Origin: Lithospermum erythrorhizon
Lineage: Eukaryota > Streptophyta > Magnoliopsida > Boraginales > Boraginaceae
Assembly: GCA_019722365.1 (NCBI GenBank)
Contig: JADFUC010000758.1
Span: forward strand, 682,001-746,000
DNA length: 64,000 nt
Direction: 5' to 3'
This document shows, piece by piece, positions 9,927 through 24,516 of this stretch (within the stretch, counting starts at the first letter, position 1; every line of letters begins with the position of its first letter). Below the pieces are notes generated by a model. The model had not been told where the DNA came from, searched no databases, and saw only the letters and a list, made by a program, of their open reading frames with translations. The translations under genes were made by a program, and so were the position numbers.

Positions 9927-12621
9927 TCAAATATAGTAAATCCAAAGAAATGGTTGCCCCAATTTTGTAATCGTGGTTTCATTTCAGCACATATAGATGT
10001 GTATTATGTAATTGTGGTTTCATTTTTTTTGGGTGTTAGTAATTGATGTACATTTGTTTGATTCAATGAGATAGCTATTCAATTCAATTTCTTGTTGATG
10101 TTCTAAAGTGATGTCTTTTACTTAGAAACATTGCTTATTATGATGCTTTTTTGTGGTGTCTAAGCCTTTTTAGAGTGTTGTGTAAGGCTTTTTTTGTAGT
10201 AGTGTTAGATTGTAATCAAAATCGAAAATTGATACCTTAATAGTTAAAATTAAAACCTCAATTTTGATGTACTATGTATATTTGGTTTAATTAATCAAAA
10301 TTGAAACCTCAATTTAAGTTTATGTATATATTTGTTTTTAATTAATCAAAATTGAAACCTCAATTTAAGTTGGATTTTAACATTAATTTTGATGTACTGT
10401 GTATATTTGTTTTAATTAATTAAAATTGAACCCTCAATTTAATTTGAATTTTCCACCTCAGTGCAATTTCAAATTAGAACAATAGATATTCTAAGTTCAT
10501 TGTTTTCTTTTTATTGAAATCTGAGACTTTATAATGAATGTGAATTATGTATTAAAAGCTGTTATTATATCGTTGAAATATTTCTTAGTAAAAGCTATAC
10601 AAATTCGGCCAGGCTCTTTAGTCAATATAAATAAATTTATTTCAAGCAATTTCATATTTGATCTCATAAATGTATATCGAATTTTATAGAAAGTAAATGC
10701 TTGGCCCAGAAAGTAGTCGTATCTTGTATTCCTTACAAAGAGATTAGTAAGCCACTTTAACTTTATCGTGTGTAGGCAATGATTTTTGAGATCAATGATG
10801 GATTCGAATAAAGCGAGGGAATATGTATGTCTTTTCGCATCCTTAAGTAGGGGTATTATAGTAATTTCACATTTATTTATTTAAAAAAAAAATCCGAAAT
10901 GAATAAGTTACCGATAGCAGTTTCTTCCTCTTTTTTTTTGCGTTTTGTTTTAAATTGTTGTTCTGGTGTGTAATAAAATGTTGGAGTGTGGGTTGGGGAA
11001 ATGGTACTTGCAATTCGGAAATGGGGGGAGAGATAGTGGGTTGTCCGAAAAATGAGATTTTTTATTTATTTATTTATTCAATTTTTGTGATTTTACCATT
11101 TTATCCTTGAGTAAGCAAATGGCTTACTAATCTCTTGTAAGCACCTAAAGTGTCCCTAAAATGTGAAGAAATAGATAGATATATCGCCATTTTTATCAGG
11201 AAGAATAAGAGAGAGAAGCGTGGCACCATAATTGGTGATCTTGGCAGAAATGTCACCTTTTTTAGTTCGTAAATTTTAATATTTTGTCCAGTGGAATTGC
11301 ACCCATAATCCCACAATTATCAATATTTATTATCACCAAAACTAGAGAATACAGTTGTTATTGGCCATTCGAAAAAATATTTTATTCTATGAATTAAGAT
11401 GATGTAGAAACAATAATCCATATGTATATATATAGAGTCATGGAGAGGCTTCAGCCATCTAATGGATAAGTACGTTCCGTTAATTGTGGATTAATGTGAG
11501 GTTTTGGTGTATTTTGTTCCGTAGTTGGTCCTTGACTGTTTATTTTATTATAATATATTGGTTTGAGTAAAAAAAACATGTATACCTCTATTTACAGTTT
11601 GTTTGGAATGAATAAATGAATTAATCTTCTAATTATCCAGTTCCGTATTAATATAATTGATTCTTTAAACTAGAATTAATTTAGTAAATATTATACAAAT
11701 TTTTTCCCTTATTTAATAAAAATATATTACCTTTGTACAATTTTCCTAGGATAACATGCTATCCATTAACCCTTTAAACATGGGACATGCTAGTGGAGAT
11801 ACCATTTGTTTTATACTACTAAATTTTAGGCTCAAAAAGTCGTGAAAGCTAATGAAATACATGATCTTTGGTTGATTTAAAGAATCTACTAAAATAACGA
11901 ACTTTGGTTGATTGAAGAAGAATCTATTGAAATCTAAATATTACTCAGAAATATAGAATCGAAAATTGGTGCAACCCACGGAGACCCTAAGTCCTAAGAC
12001 TTCAGCGGAACTTTACAATGCCCCAACTAGTATTGGAAGAGTCGACGAACCGAGGCGAGGTGGAATCAGATGCTTGAACCGGAAAAGTAATGAGCCCAAT
12101 GTTAGTATCCGTTCGACTCGATAAGATAAGAATTAGGTAATTAACAAGTCGAATATCGGATAGTATCCAAACCATTAAGTTAATTATTTATATTGCTCGA
12201 AAAATCTTGTAGAATTTTCAAATTAAATCTTCAAAATCTTTGTAAAATTTTCTCAAATTAAATTAATTAATTAAATAAATTAAACTAAAAATAATTAAAC
12301 AAGAGCCACACCTCTTATGTAGCAAATAGAATTATCTATAAACCATATAATTTATTATTCTTTATTTATGATTATGTATTATACATATTTTATACAAAGT
12401 AATTTTTTAGCTGAACTAAATCCATTTAACAAATTTCAGAAAGGTTGAGAAATCTTTCTCTACAAAATTTGGAAGATACACAGTAACTGCATTGTTCTTC
12501 CAGCCACTGTCCATGATACTAATGATCTCTAAGCTACATCTGCAAACAACAAGCTAGATATAGACGGTCAAAAAAGAAACAAATCGTAGAATAAAGGTTT
12601 AATTTTAGCATAAATACAAGC
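9927..12621. other. AT-rich intergenic region
   Basis: A long non-coding stretch between the repeat-rich 9-kb block and the 3' end of the P-loop gene. It holds the tandem block at 10225-10440. From about 11970 to 12130 there is a less AT-rich segment with a CGACGAACCGAGGCGAGG-like string that I cannot assign. No gene is supported. Confidence 0.5.
10225..10440. repeat. Imperfect direct repeats
   Basis: Four degenerate copies of an AATCAAAATTGAAACCTCAA-like unit, separated by TTTGATGTACTRTGTATATTTG-type spacers. The spacing is irregular. No coding content. Confidence 0.7.
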
Positions 12622-15600
12622 CTATTCTTCATCCAAGTCGAACCCTCCAATTGGTTGTCTTAGCTTGTCGAAAACAGCTTTGAAAGACTCGTGCTCGGCA
12701 CGCAACTGTTCTCGTAATATGTTCTGCATCTTCCCAGTGTTTTGCCTCAATGCCGTCTTATCTGCTTCGGCCATGGGGTTCGTGTTCTGCAGTTCATGTT
12801 GGAGAGGTTAATTTAAACATTCTACTATTACAGAGACATGAAAGGTTAGAAGATGTAGAATTAACAAGTGAGCTCACCAAGTTGTATCCAGATCCAGGAC
12901 CAATTACCAAGGATGACATATACGCCATCTTTGCAGCGCCTATTGAAAACCCAGCATTGGCAACCTGAAAATTAAGGATAAATGCAGAATCAGTCAGTAA
13001 CGCATAAATAGACATGGTCTTCGGCTGTCTGAGAAGGCAAATATGAACAGAAAGGGAAGGAGGGCAATCAATAGAGACTGATTTAATCATTTCTGTAGGG
13101 CTCCATCAAATTTGAGATCAGGAAAGAAGAACATGTATGCAAAGTAACCACAACAGGTGAGGGAATGTAGATATTTCTTATTTTAATATTACTCAGGAGG
13201 GGAATAGCACATGTGAACTTCAGCAATATAGATAGCATACCTTGTCACCCCAATGCACTGATTTACCTTTCTTCCTACAGGACTGATTTAAGCCAGGAAG
13301 AGTATTCAAATTTCTCTCTCTTGCATGAGTGCTGGGAGAGTCATCTTCATCCAGATCATTTGACCATTTACTATTCCCCAATTCTTTTGATCCATCCTCT
13401 TTCTGGTAAGGAGGACCAGTTGCGTCATGTTTTTTATCATCTCTATGAGGACCTGAATAGTATAATATAGTGGAAGCAGGAAGAAGAATTATAAGCAAAT
13501 TCTAGTAACTGCGATTTTGAAACATATTCATAATACTTGCTTTTAACTAAAAAACATGAATGATGCTATAAAATGCCAAAGTTTAAGCAAGAACTAGTTA
13601 CCAAGTTCAGTTGCCTTTCATAAATTTATTTGATTAATCTTAATTATATTAATTAATCAAAGTTAGGACTTAGCAAACTGAAAATCTTCCAAATAATCAT
13701 AACTGTGTCCTTATATCACACAAACTGAAGAACTCCCTTCATTTAAATTTTTAAAGCTCTTGGGATCTTTCTCCTCAAGAAAAAGCAATGTCCTAGAATC
13801 AACATACTAGCCAAAAACATCTAATGCTGATGCATCATCGTTATCATCTAATTCTGTACTATTAACAATATTATATCCTTTACAGAGAACCAAATCATAT
13901 ACTATCCCTCTGAGTCCGAAAGTTACATAAAACACAAAGTCAAAAAGGTGCTCTCTATAACATTCACTATCAATGACACTTAAGGTATCATGGGCTAACA
14001 CGCCATGTCGGATATTGACTACTGTGTTGCAAACCTTTTATGAAGGCAAAATTAATTGAACCTTCATTGGAGATTTATGCTAAAAGTAAGTGGTGTGGAG
14101 TTGACCTCGTTTCCAACCTATCCTTTACAGCATGAGTACCGACGTGTTTAATCATTTGCAAATAAGGTGCAAAAAATATCCTAACTTAAAAAGGACAAAA
14201 GGTATATCCTAGTAGAATCTTGCAGCTGGGAGCAAGAATGCAAGATTAAAAGGCTAAAAAGAAATGCAGAATAGATTATACTAATCCTAGCAACTAGCAA
14301 AAAAATGGCAGTTATAATTGATGCATCAGCATCCCAAGTCCCTAAAGCTTACCAAGCGGACCACAGTCATTAGATGGAACAAATATTGAACTTACCATTA
14401 GAAGAGGAATGTGCTCCAACCCTCCCTGCATTACTTTCATCTGAGCACAATGGCACACAAGTGGGATCTCCCTCCCCAGTGTCCATATCCACCTGAAAAT
14501 TAAGTTACCAACATTGTTTTTCACTAATTGCCATATTTGGGAACACTACTCAGATACCATCTAATTTGATTGCTTCTTTCTTGGTTTTCCTTTTCTATCC
14601 CTATAACTATAAATTTCACAGTGTCCACTTGCATGGTTTCAATTGGGAGCACCACCATGAATAATAACAACATTCTTCCAGAAAAGGAAGGTAAGAGAAT
14701 AATATATTTACAATAAATTAAGGAAACTATTGGGTGTAAAGTAATTACCTCTTCAATCTCACTGTCCAACAACTTATCACCATGAAGTAAGGACTGTCGT
14801 GACACAAAAAGTAGAAAGTTATCATTCTAACAGATAATCAGATGGACCTTCCTTTCAGCCAAATACTTATAAAATAATAAAATTTAATCCACCACATGCA
14901 GAGCTGAGAAGGGATGGCAACTTTCTGGACTATTACACACTGCCTGGTCTTGTGTACGCCTAAGAGGCAACTATTACTTTTAATGAGCCTTGTAAAAAAC
15001 ACTATGGAAGTGTGCTTTTGCGTAGATTTTGGACTTTTCAACCAATGGAGTAAATCTTAGATTCAGAGTAAATTCAATTTTACTCCAAACAAAATTTCGT
15101 GCAAGAAATTTTATATGGAAAAAAAAAACAAGGTTTTGTATTCTACAAATTCAATTGAGAAGCACACTCGGATGGGAGTACATATGGTGGAACTTCCGGA
15201 AAAAAGAAAGATGTATCAAGCAATCAACAATGTACCCTGATGTCCAGTTGCAGATACATGCATGGAGCCTCTTCCCACTGATCAGCCATCTTTCGTATGT
15301 CATCCTGAGTAAAGCCATGGATATTCCTTGCTGCACAACCCTAAGGAAATATAGGAATAAGATAGTTGTTTCAACTTAAGCAATCATTATTATACAGCAT
15401 CAAAATGAAAAGCCATATATGACAGCTAAAACATAAAAATGAAATATAAATGATGCAGACAGACACACAGATCCTGTTAGTTCACGGCTAGAACAACATG
15501 ACCAGAACAATATACTCACCGCAGGGTCCTTGTATGCAGCTTCTAGCAAGTACACCTCATATCCCGATCTCTGAACAGATATGTAAATTGAATAAGAAAA

Positions 15601-18600
15601 GGAGAGATTGTAAACAACTCTAACCAAGCAAAGAGTAATAACCAATTAACTATAGATATTACAGGGAGAATCAGCAGTCCCACAAGAGAGACAAGTCATC
15701 CAAGTGAGAAAATGAAAATCACGAGAGCACAAGATATTAGAACTCAAAAGGGGAGAAGCTTAGATTTCCATTTATATATCAATTGTCGTCATCAATAAAA
15801 TGTAAGCTGCAGCAAATGTGCTCAATTCGTAGTCTATGGAAAACTAACAAACAGATTGCTAACATGCACCAACTCTGAAGTCCGGAGTAAATAACCTTTT
15901 ATAGTTGAGAACTATTTCTAGCAGTTAACTACAGCGGTACAACCCAGCAATGCATAATAAATAATTTACTTGGTAACTGGTAAGAAACAGTCCCTCTAAC
16001 AGAAAGTAGTACCATATTTCATTTTGTCATCAAACATCAACATATATTAGATCAGACAGAAGTAATCAACTTCAAAGCATTATTAGAGGGACCCCACTAA
16101 TGAACAATAATATAAGTGAAATGAAAGAAAGAGATGTTTTGCTGAACAGAACAGGGATGGCTATCATATTAGACCCTTTTGGAGGCTAACAAGGCTGGAT
16201 TTTAGGTGATTAGTCAACATACTTACAAGAACGAAATGAAAGAAATATAGCATGTGTGCCAATAAGAAACCATATGACAGTCTAAGACAGTTCATGATGA
16301 ACAAGAAGAATATGTAAATCAAGGCAGTATCTCGAGAAAGGAAAGGCAGCACAGTTCAGTCAACGTATTAGTGCCCCGTCAAATCCACTTATCAAATGAA
16401 ATATATATGAGATATACCACTACAAATATAGTAACATCGGTCATTAATAAACTATTATCATAAAAAGAAAAATTGTGGACACTTCCTTTCTAGAAACGGA
16501 AGTCAATTAGTAAGCAGCATGTACATAGTTATATATTGTACAAATCTTAGTATATTTCTCCAATGATACAAGCAGCAGATACGAGCGTCATATTACTAAA
16601 GGGAAGCACAAAAAATTCTGAAGAGCTGCAGTTCTGACATTAACAGGAGCACATAGAGTTCATCCAAAAAGAATAAAACGAGAAGGAACAACTATAGCAT
16701 TTTCACTATCTGCGGCCAGCTACATGTTTTATTCCAAAGAACGACAAACTTAAAAAACCATTACCAGCTCATGGTTATGTGACTTAAGATTGTCAGTCAA
16801 GATCAGTGTTAAGTACTAGAAGATATTACAATAGATTTGATAGCCTTTTGAAGTTACTCCTGCGATGCTAAATTGTATGGAACAGAACTCCAAGAAGGAA
16901 AAATGTTAATGGAGTATATCATATGGGTATCAAAAATGGAATAGGAAGACAATGAAGGCTTAAGCAAACAGGACATTCGGGCCATTGATGTCACATCATC
17001 TGCAAATTTCAATATTTCCCTCTCCTAATCCAAATCATAGTTATATGGCTTGTCTATAAGAATTCCAATTTTACTTCATAAACTAATGTCATCTTATGAA
17101 TCCATAGTTTCCTCTATTTGTGTTCAAATATAAAACAAAGGCCTTCATGATTCATACAGTACTGTACCAGAAAGAGAAACAAGGGTTTACCTTTGCAGTT
17201 GCCCAAAACTGAACAAAGTCAGCTACCCGCAGATTGCGGTCATCCACTAAGACGAGGCAAAAAATACCACCAACAAATAGGTCAATTGCCGATCAAAACT
17301 GCATTTGTAGTTAGTGAAACCGCGAGCAGTGCAGAGGCACAGCATCACCACTTAATTTATAATAACACTATGCTCTAAACTTTTGAATCTAAAAACCAGG
17401 AAATTTAAGCATCAAAGGGAAGTTTTTCTAGGTACATTTTCTAATCCCTGTTGTTCAATTTCCAAATCATAGAGTTTCAGACACAAAAGAAATTCAGAAA
17501 AGGGAAAAAAAGCACTTTCTACAGAAAAGCAAGAAAGTCACATCTCAAAAGCGTGAAACGTAGAATTAAAGTTAACAAACTAACATGGATATGATCATAT
17601 GACATTGAGGTGAAAATAAGAAAAGCGAATCGCTGACTAACAAAGTAAGGCTTCCTTAATTTCCTATTAAAACAGCGGTTTCTTTGGCATACCAATTACA
17701 AAGGAGTAAACCCCTTCATCCAGGGTCTTTTTAAATGCCTTCAGCATGCTTGAACGGTAAGCCTGATACACAAACATATGTTATTCCAGTTTGAATACAA
17801 AGATAGAAAAGGAAAACTGTAACTAACCAGTGGGAAGTACATAAGGAAAATTTAAGGGACATTATACAAATAAATCAAACAAAAACAGTAACTAAGCAGC
17901 AGGCAGTACAAAGCAGGTGGTCCATGCAAGTGCCGAAAAATCCTGGTTTAAGTCATCCAAATAAATATATCCAAAAAGTGTCATTGATGGAAACTTCAAG
18001 ATTACTTTGCTTTTATTAAATAATATCATAAATAGGACAAAATATATTTGACTTGCCACGACAAGAAGCACCTAAAAAATAGAACAATATAAACAATTTA
18101 AAATCAGGTACTTGGTGCAAAATTAGTTGAACTACTAGTTTTTACAATATCAAGCTTTCCTTTTTGTTAGTCTTCATATGGGAAAAAATTGTTAACCCAT
18201 ACACTTTAAAAAAATGTGTTCTGAACTCTGAAGATTGATAGCTCTCCTGTGCGATTACTTTATGCATTAAATGCCGATAAGTTTCCATTTTTTATCAACT
18301 CCGTAACAAAATTACATATTTCTTTGTCATCACTATAATATATCATGATCTGTGATCTCCAATCGCAAGGGACAACTCAAATGTCAGCTTAATATATATG
18401 GATTCTATAGAGATGGAACTTGCAGGAAGTAACAAACTTGTTTGCATTTGTAGTAGGCTCATTACAAGTTTTCCACGATTATCAATTAATATTATTATTA
18501 CCTCTTCCATCTCAGGTTCATAGCAATACTCCATGACTATCTTTGTGGCTGGCTTTCTTCCCCTAACAGAAGAAGAAGATTTCGACCCCTCACTTTCCTC

Positions 18601-21134
18601 AATCTGACAAAATAGTAATACCAAGTATAAGAACAACTCTTTCAATTTCTGACACTATACTAACAACGAAAGAAGCAAATTGAAGCCAATAATAGGTGAA
18701 GGCATCAAATTATCAGACTTTCAAGAGACCTTTTCAACTTCCATCATGAAGTAATCATCCATGGTGTGAATCCTTGGAGCTTTGCCACCATTTTCAACCT
18801 CAAGATCACGGAGCATCTTTGCCAAATAACTTTTTCCACTACCTAATATCATAATAAAGTAATGACGTATCCATAGATTTTACACCTCTGATAACTAGCA
18901 TACATATCAACATTGCAGGCAAAATACCTGGAAGCCCTCGAAAGATGATGACTATATGATCAGGACGAGTAGTTCTATGAGGATGCTTCAGCAAAAGAGA
19001 GGCATCGACAATCTTATGCACATCTGGTGTTGAGTATTGAGATGGAAATTGTTCACTTTCCCTTTGGTAGGTCTTGGGAAACTCATGATGGATAGTTTGA
19101 ATACCCTAAATCAGATTAACCAGAAATAGGAACATTCGAGTTAGGAAACATGTATTGACAGAAAGAAGGGGAGAAAGTCAAGAAACCATGTTGATCAAAC
19201 AGAGTTGTAAGTGTTAATAGCAATATCTCATTCACGCAAACCATTCCTAAGCCAGACATATATGTGTCAGTCAACTTGTTAAAAGTATTTTTTAAGATAG
19301 GTTGTGGAAAATGATATGACCATTGCAGAATACTAGATATGTAATAAAGTACAGATCCTTCTGTACAAGGATGACATATCAACTCGAAACTCATATGTTC
19401 ATATGGAACAGATCTTTGCCAACTACAACAATGTAATTGAAAGATCCTATTTTACATATATAACCGGTTATCAATAGACTCTTTACACTGAAAGCTTTAT
19501 TTCATCTTATAATATAAGATTCAATGAGGACCAAGGATCGCATACAAAAGATTTTCATCAATGTGGATATTCAGCCCTTCACGAGTTTCATAATAAACTC
19601 ATCAGCAACATGACCTTTATACCAGACTAAGTTGTCTGGTGTCTAATATGTACCAGTTTAAGAAACTGGAGAACTCTTAGAGAATAGAGAAGCTACACAA
19701 TTGTTTCTGTACTTTTTCTTCATTTCTTAACCGGAAGAGCAGCACCATGTGAATTCAAATCGTACTAAACAAACAAAAAAACTACTAGGTAGTTATTCTA
19801 ATGTGAAGAACTAGGAACTACACAACTACAAACAAGGATTTATTAGTATAATCTGATCAATACTCGGGTTAATTTCTATTGAAACTATACTAGTATACTG
19901 ATCAATGACAACAGAAAGCTTAAAAGTTACCCAATTATTTCAGTAGGAAAACACCTATGGCAATAAGACGAACCTTATTCGGAGGGTATGTTGATGAAAA
20001 GGGGTAAGCTTCAGGAAGTGGAGGATATGCAGCCACCTTTGAAGCATCAGAAGCAGCAGAGTTAGGAAAAACTGTTCCCCCGGAAGGTGAAGGTGAAGTT
20101 GAAACCATCGACTCTGGCAACCGACCCCTAAAAGGTTCCACTGCACGAGGTGCTGGTAGTGGTGGTGATGGAGATGCAGAAAATGGAAGACTATGTAACA
20201 CTTGCGAGCTCTGATTATGTAACCTATTAATTCCACCTTGTTCATTCCTATATGGTGAACCATAATGCCCACTTTTTACCTCCATCCCATGTCCATCAAG
20301 ATTGGATTTTTCGGGTCCAAATCTATTAATCGAATCATAATAACCTCCATTCACACGACCACTGGTCCCCATTTGTCCACTACCACTATTATTACCATCA
20401 CCATTAACATTACCATAACCATCATACATGACATTCCCTACCTCATAATCCCTATCATTAACACCACGATATCGCTTAGGCGTATTATATTCCAAACCCT
20501 GATCATATACACTTTCCCTCTTATCAACATTACTAAACCCAAAATTGCGGAAATTCCCCTTATCGAAAGTACTACGAGAACTCAATTCAAACCCATTCCT
20601 ACTATCAGATACTCCAGATCCTCCATGTTCCCTGATTAATTGCAATCTCCTTTCATCATCATTCGAAACCCCAAAACTCACATTATTATTATTAATAATA
20701 TTATTATTGTTATTATTAATATTCCTATCCAAATTCGAAACCCGACCCTGACCCGATTCGAATTCATCAACCCGCATTCTCTTAACTCCAGCATGAGCAT
20801 AATTATTAAAACTAGGGTTTAAATACTCCGGAGGGTTTGGGATGGAGTTAAATGGCATCATAGGGCGGTGATCGGTGAAGGGATCGTAGGGGTCGTGTGG
20901 CAGTGGTGGTGGTGGAGGTGGAGGTTGGTGTGGTAGAGGCGGAGGTGGAGGGGTTGTTTGGTAGTAATATTGACCTTGAAAGGGTGGCGCCACCGGGTAA
21001 GGATTGGTAGGGACTGGTGGCGCCGCCGCGTAAGAATTAGTTGGGGGTGGCGGATAGGGGTTGGGAGGTGCTGGTGGCGCCGCCGCGTAAGGAGGAATTG
21101 GCGGGCGAGAGTACCATGCGTGACGTGGATCCAT
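12622..21134 (-). CDS. Proline-rich P-loop protein, YLPM1-like
   Basis: Thirteen exons join in phase: 21134-19974, 19105-18928, 18842-18730, 18603-18502, 17762-17693, 17246-17191, 15570-15520, 15340-15236, 14793-14749, 14492-14396, 13452-13241, 12964-12878 and 12786-12622, giving about 813 residues. Exon 1 (387 aa) is low complexity: Pro/Tyr/Ala repeats, polyproline, then an Asn-rich tract near residue 140. The P-loop is RGLPGSGKS at about residues 443-451, split across exons 2 and 3; the segment KIVMEYCYEP, a VDDRNLR segment and CAARNIHGF follow in the nucleotide-kinase-like AAA_33 domain. The C-terminus is charged and ends DLDEE. Animal YLPM1 is a nuclear protein linked to protein phosphatase 1 and telomerase regulation. 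The plant homologue (At5g62760 type) is uncharacterised as far as I know. The frame is intact. Confidence 0.87.
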
Positions 21135-21985
21135 GTTTGAGCTTAATTTATTTGTTTAGCTGTGTTTTTAATATACTGTATGTGAATTTTGGCACTAAAA
21201 ATATCATCATTTTATACTTAAACTTTACCTACGAATTTTCGAGTTTTAGTACTGTTTAATAACTCGATGAAACATTAAAATGTGTAATAAGTAATTCCTT
21301 ATTATGTGTTATTTATGTAATTTTTTAACAAAATCGCGAATCATATTTGTACGTATGAAATCATGAATGTTACCATCCTATATTTACTAACATCCCTTGA
21401 GACTTGAGAGATGTTGAATAATCAATTCAATTATGCTACAATTATTGATAATAATAATTCATCTCTTTATTATTTTATAACTATTTTTATACTAGAAATA
21501 AAGTATCTTTATCAACCATTCTAGTGGAAAAGCAAGCTATTCAAAATATGGTAAATCTTTTTTAAAAATTTAATTCAAAGATGTATCTCTATTTTCGGAT
21601 AAGTTACGTTACAATTGTTGATAATAATAATTCATATCTTTATTATTTTAGAGTCATTTTTATATTATAAATAAAGTATCTTTATCAATCATTGTAGTGG
21701 AAAAGCATTGACCCTATTTTTAGGATTTTGGAAATACTCATCTAAAGAGTGAAAAATAATTTAGATAAGCAGTGAATTTGTGAATACACTCCAAGGAAAA
21801 TCTCCCTCGCCTCTTGACATCTTTGTTCTATACTGGCTACTTGCTAGTATACATTTCTTCTTTTAACTCTATCCTCTGCTTCATATACAAACACTAGTTT
21901 ACTCATCACCAAATAATTCATGTGTATGCTTCACAACAGTTAGCATAACTTCAGCTAACCCAATCAAGAAATAGAGGTTATGGAC
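21135..21985. other. Intergenic region with a repeated 97-bp block
   Basis: Promoter side of the P-loop gene and 3' side of the HemN/HemW-like gene. It contains two copies (from 21437 and from 21610) of a roughly 97-bp AT-rich block. No coding exon is seen. Confidence 0.5.
21437..21710. repeat. Two direct copies of a ~97-bp block
   Basis: Copies start at 21437 and 21610, each running from a GATAATAATAATTCAT string to AGTGGAAAAGCA, with about 90% identity by eye. The 173-bp period leaves unrelated DNA between them. Confidence 0.75.
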
Positions 21986-23666
21986 TTATGGTGCTATAAC
22001 CCCGAATGCCAGAGATATCAACTCGTTGGATAAAAGGAAGCCTTCAGGATCGCTAAGGCGAATAAATGTTGGCATCTCAATTTCCGTATGCTCATCAGAT
22101 ACAAATGAGCCAAATTTCTCTGGTGTTATTGTTCTCCTCTGCTCGTCCAAGCAAACGATATGCCCACTTTCCACATATGGCATATAAAGCTGACAAATAG
22201 AGCGAACTAGCGAGTAACCAAAAATTTCCTTAAAGGACTTCAGATCCAGGCCTCTAGCAGTTCTAAAGGAGAGCATGACTACATCTGAGGCAATGTCCTT
22301 GAGATCCGTAACACCATTGTCATGAGAACTCAATAATTCGTTCTCCAAATCCTGCACGTAGCCGAGATAGCCTTTCATCATTTTTGGCCTAGAGAACCTA
22401 ACTCCATTTAGGTAACTGGCTGCACCGAGTCCAAAACCGTAGAAGGGTGTGTTCTTCCAATAGGTAAGATTGTGCTTGCATTGATAGCCACTCTTGCTGT
22501 AACTACTGATCTCGTAATGGTCAAAACCTGCATCTGTAAGCATTTTTGAAGCTGTCCTATAAAACTCAGCAGACTGATCCTCGGAAGGCAGAGGAAATTC
22601 ACCAGGGGAGTACCTGAAAAACACAAATGCATTGCATGTCAATTCAGAAAGATGAATAACTGCATAAAAATTGACATTTTGGCACTCGTAGTTCAGCATA
22701 TTAGCAGTCAGATAACAATCGACATAAACAGTGCCAAAGAAAATGCAATGTGGAAGTCCCGCCATATTGAAAACTTCGGCAACAGCAAAAACACTAACGT
22801 TTGAAAAGGAGGAATGCCCTAAACATGAAAGGATTTGGAAATAAGTCAAAGTAGACCTACAATTTTCCAAATTTTGTGCCTTGTTCAACTTGTAAATCAT
22901 AAACAGATACATGAGTCGACTGAGCTTCGATGGCAAGCCTCAAACTCTCCTCCCACATTTGAAGCGTCTGATGAGGCAAAGACGATATCAAATCCAAACT
23001 CCAATTATCAACCCCGCAAGATTTCACCATCTCGACGGCTTCAAACACCTCCTTAACACCATGTGCTCTCCCACAAGAACTCAACAACTCCTCTTGAAAT
23101 GCCTGCACACCTAAAGACACCCTGTTCACCCCCAACTCCATCAACTCATTCAGCTTAGCTCCATCAAATGTGCCAGGGTCCATTTCTATAGATATCTCAG
23201 CATCACTACATAACCCAAACTTGGCCCTTAACACATCAAGAATTGAAGAAACAAGCCTTGGTGGCACCAAAGAAGGTGTCCCGCCTCCAAAAAACACGGT
23301 TTCGAGAGGCGGGGTCGGGCCAGACTTTTCAATGGTACCTTTTATCTCTCTACAAATAGTTTGTACATAGTTGATAATCCGTGGATCGTTATCGGCTGTT
23401 TCGGGGGACGAAGACCCGAGGGCGACGATGGGGAAGTCACAGTAGTGGCAGCGCTTGCGGCAGAAAGGAAGGTGAATGTAGGCAGAGGTTGGAGGTTGGT
23501 TGAAAGGGAGAATGTGTGATGGAGAGGGAGTGTTGAGATTGGTTGAGGCATTTTGTCGAACAGGTTGTGAGTGTGTGTTTTTTGGAAGTAGATAATTTTG
23601 TAGTTTTGTTGGTTTGGTTTTTGCCGGGAATGTAAATAACAGAGGAGTCAACGTTGACTTCAGCAT
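21986..23666 (-). CDS. HEMN: Radical-SAM protein, HemN/HemW family (organellar)
   Basis: Two exons, 23666-22861 and 22613-21986, join in phase to about 477 residues. The first about 55 residues are rich in Ser, Thr, Lys and Pro with few acids, which suggests an organelle transit peptide. The radical-SAM cluster is C69-x3-C73-x2-C76, followed by DF. The glycine-rich FFGGGTPSL, the SLGVQAF motif and a C-terminal HemN domain (YEISSYSKSGYQCKHN, YWKN, FGLGAASY, RLSDPEGFLLSNE) follow. Plant homologues are usually called coproporphyrinogen III oxidase HEMN1. Classical HemN has a fourth cysteine two residues after the third, whereas here it is phenylalanine, as in the heme chaperone HemW. I therefore favour a HemW-like role in heme handling. 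I chose the ATG at 23666 because the upstream in-frame codon at 23702 is TTG. Confidence 0.93.
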
Positions 23667-24516
23667 TTTTGTAGGAGTGGAGAAAAACAGAGCATGGAGC
23701 AACTTTTATTCCTCAAAACTATGACTTCTTTCAGAAATGGATGAGAGAAGAAAAATAAAAAGCTAGGGGGGCTCATTGGAATTTGGAAGTGGATTAATTT
23801 TATTCTTTGTTTAAATTTTCATATTTAGAAGAAAATATAATGATTCTAATAGTATTACTAACATTTCTTGAAATTTTCTACTCGATTAATATAAATTTCA
23901 TTTTCATAGGTTTTTAACACTTTTTGGTCCCACTCGATCACTAGCGTGCCAAAAAGATACTCACGTACATTAATTGCAATCGTTAACTCAAACATTTGCA
24001 TCCATTTCTTAGATTTGGATGGGGTACTTCAAAGCTAATTTGATTTATCATCCTTGTGTTAGGAGGTGATGCATCATAACTCAAACTTAGCTTTTTATTG
24101 ACCTGGTCTTTCACAACGAAGTTCAACATGCCCATCAAAATGACCCCTAGTTATGTACCCATACTTATATTAAGAGGTATTGTAACACCTAGAGAAGGAC
24201 ATCATCATTCAAAACACTACTGATGTATAATTCATACTTAGTATCCTCGGATAACCATCCTCGAAAACTGCTAACCCATCAACAATCTTTACTGAACAAG
24301 AAATGGTAGATTGAACCTAGCAAGAATCAAGCATCCATAGAATTCATAAAATCAATGGATCATATTGTTAATTGTTCTGCTATAACTGGAAATATGTGAA
24401 AGAAGTTCCTTATTTACATCATACATTATATATCTTCAGTCATTCATAATCAAAACTTGTCTCCTGGGCTCTTGGAAGAATGGAAGTTACTATGTAACTG
24501 GAGGTCTGATGTGAGA
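23667..24516. other. Intergenic region, HEMN promoter and CASP 3' side
   Basis: AT-rich DNA with no supported exon. It contains the 5' region of the HemN/HemW-like gene and the 3' untranslated region of CASP. Confidence 0.5.

Noticed and set aside
15029..15379. Plus-strand open frame of 116 codons
   Set aside because: It overlaps exon 8 of the P-loop gene and intron DNA on the opposite strand; composition is intron-like.
20265..20822. Plus-strand open frames of up to 124 codons
   Set aside because: They are antisense readings of the low-complexity proline/asparagine-rich first exon of the P-loop gene.
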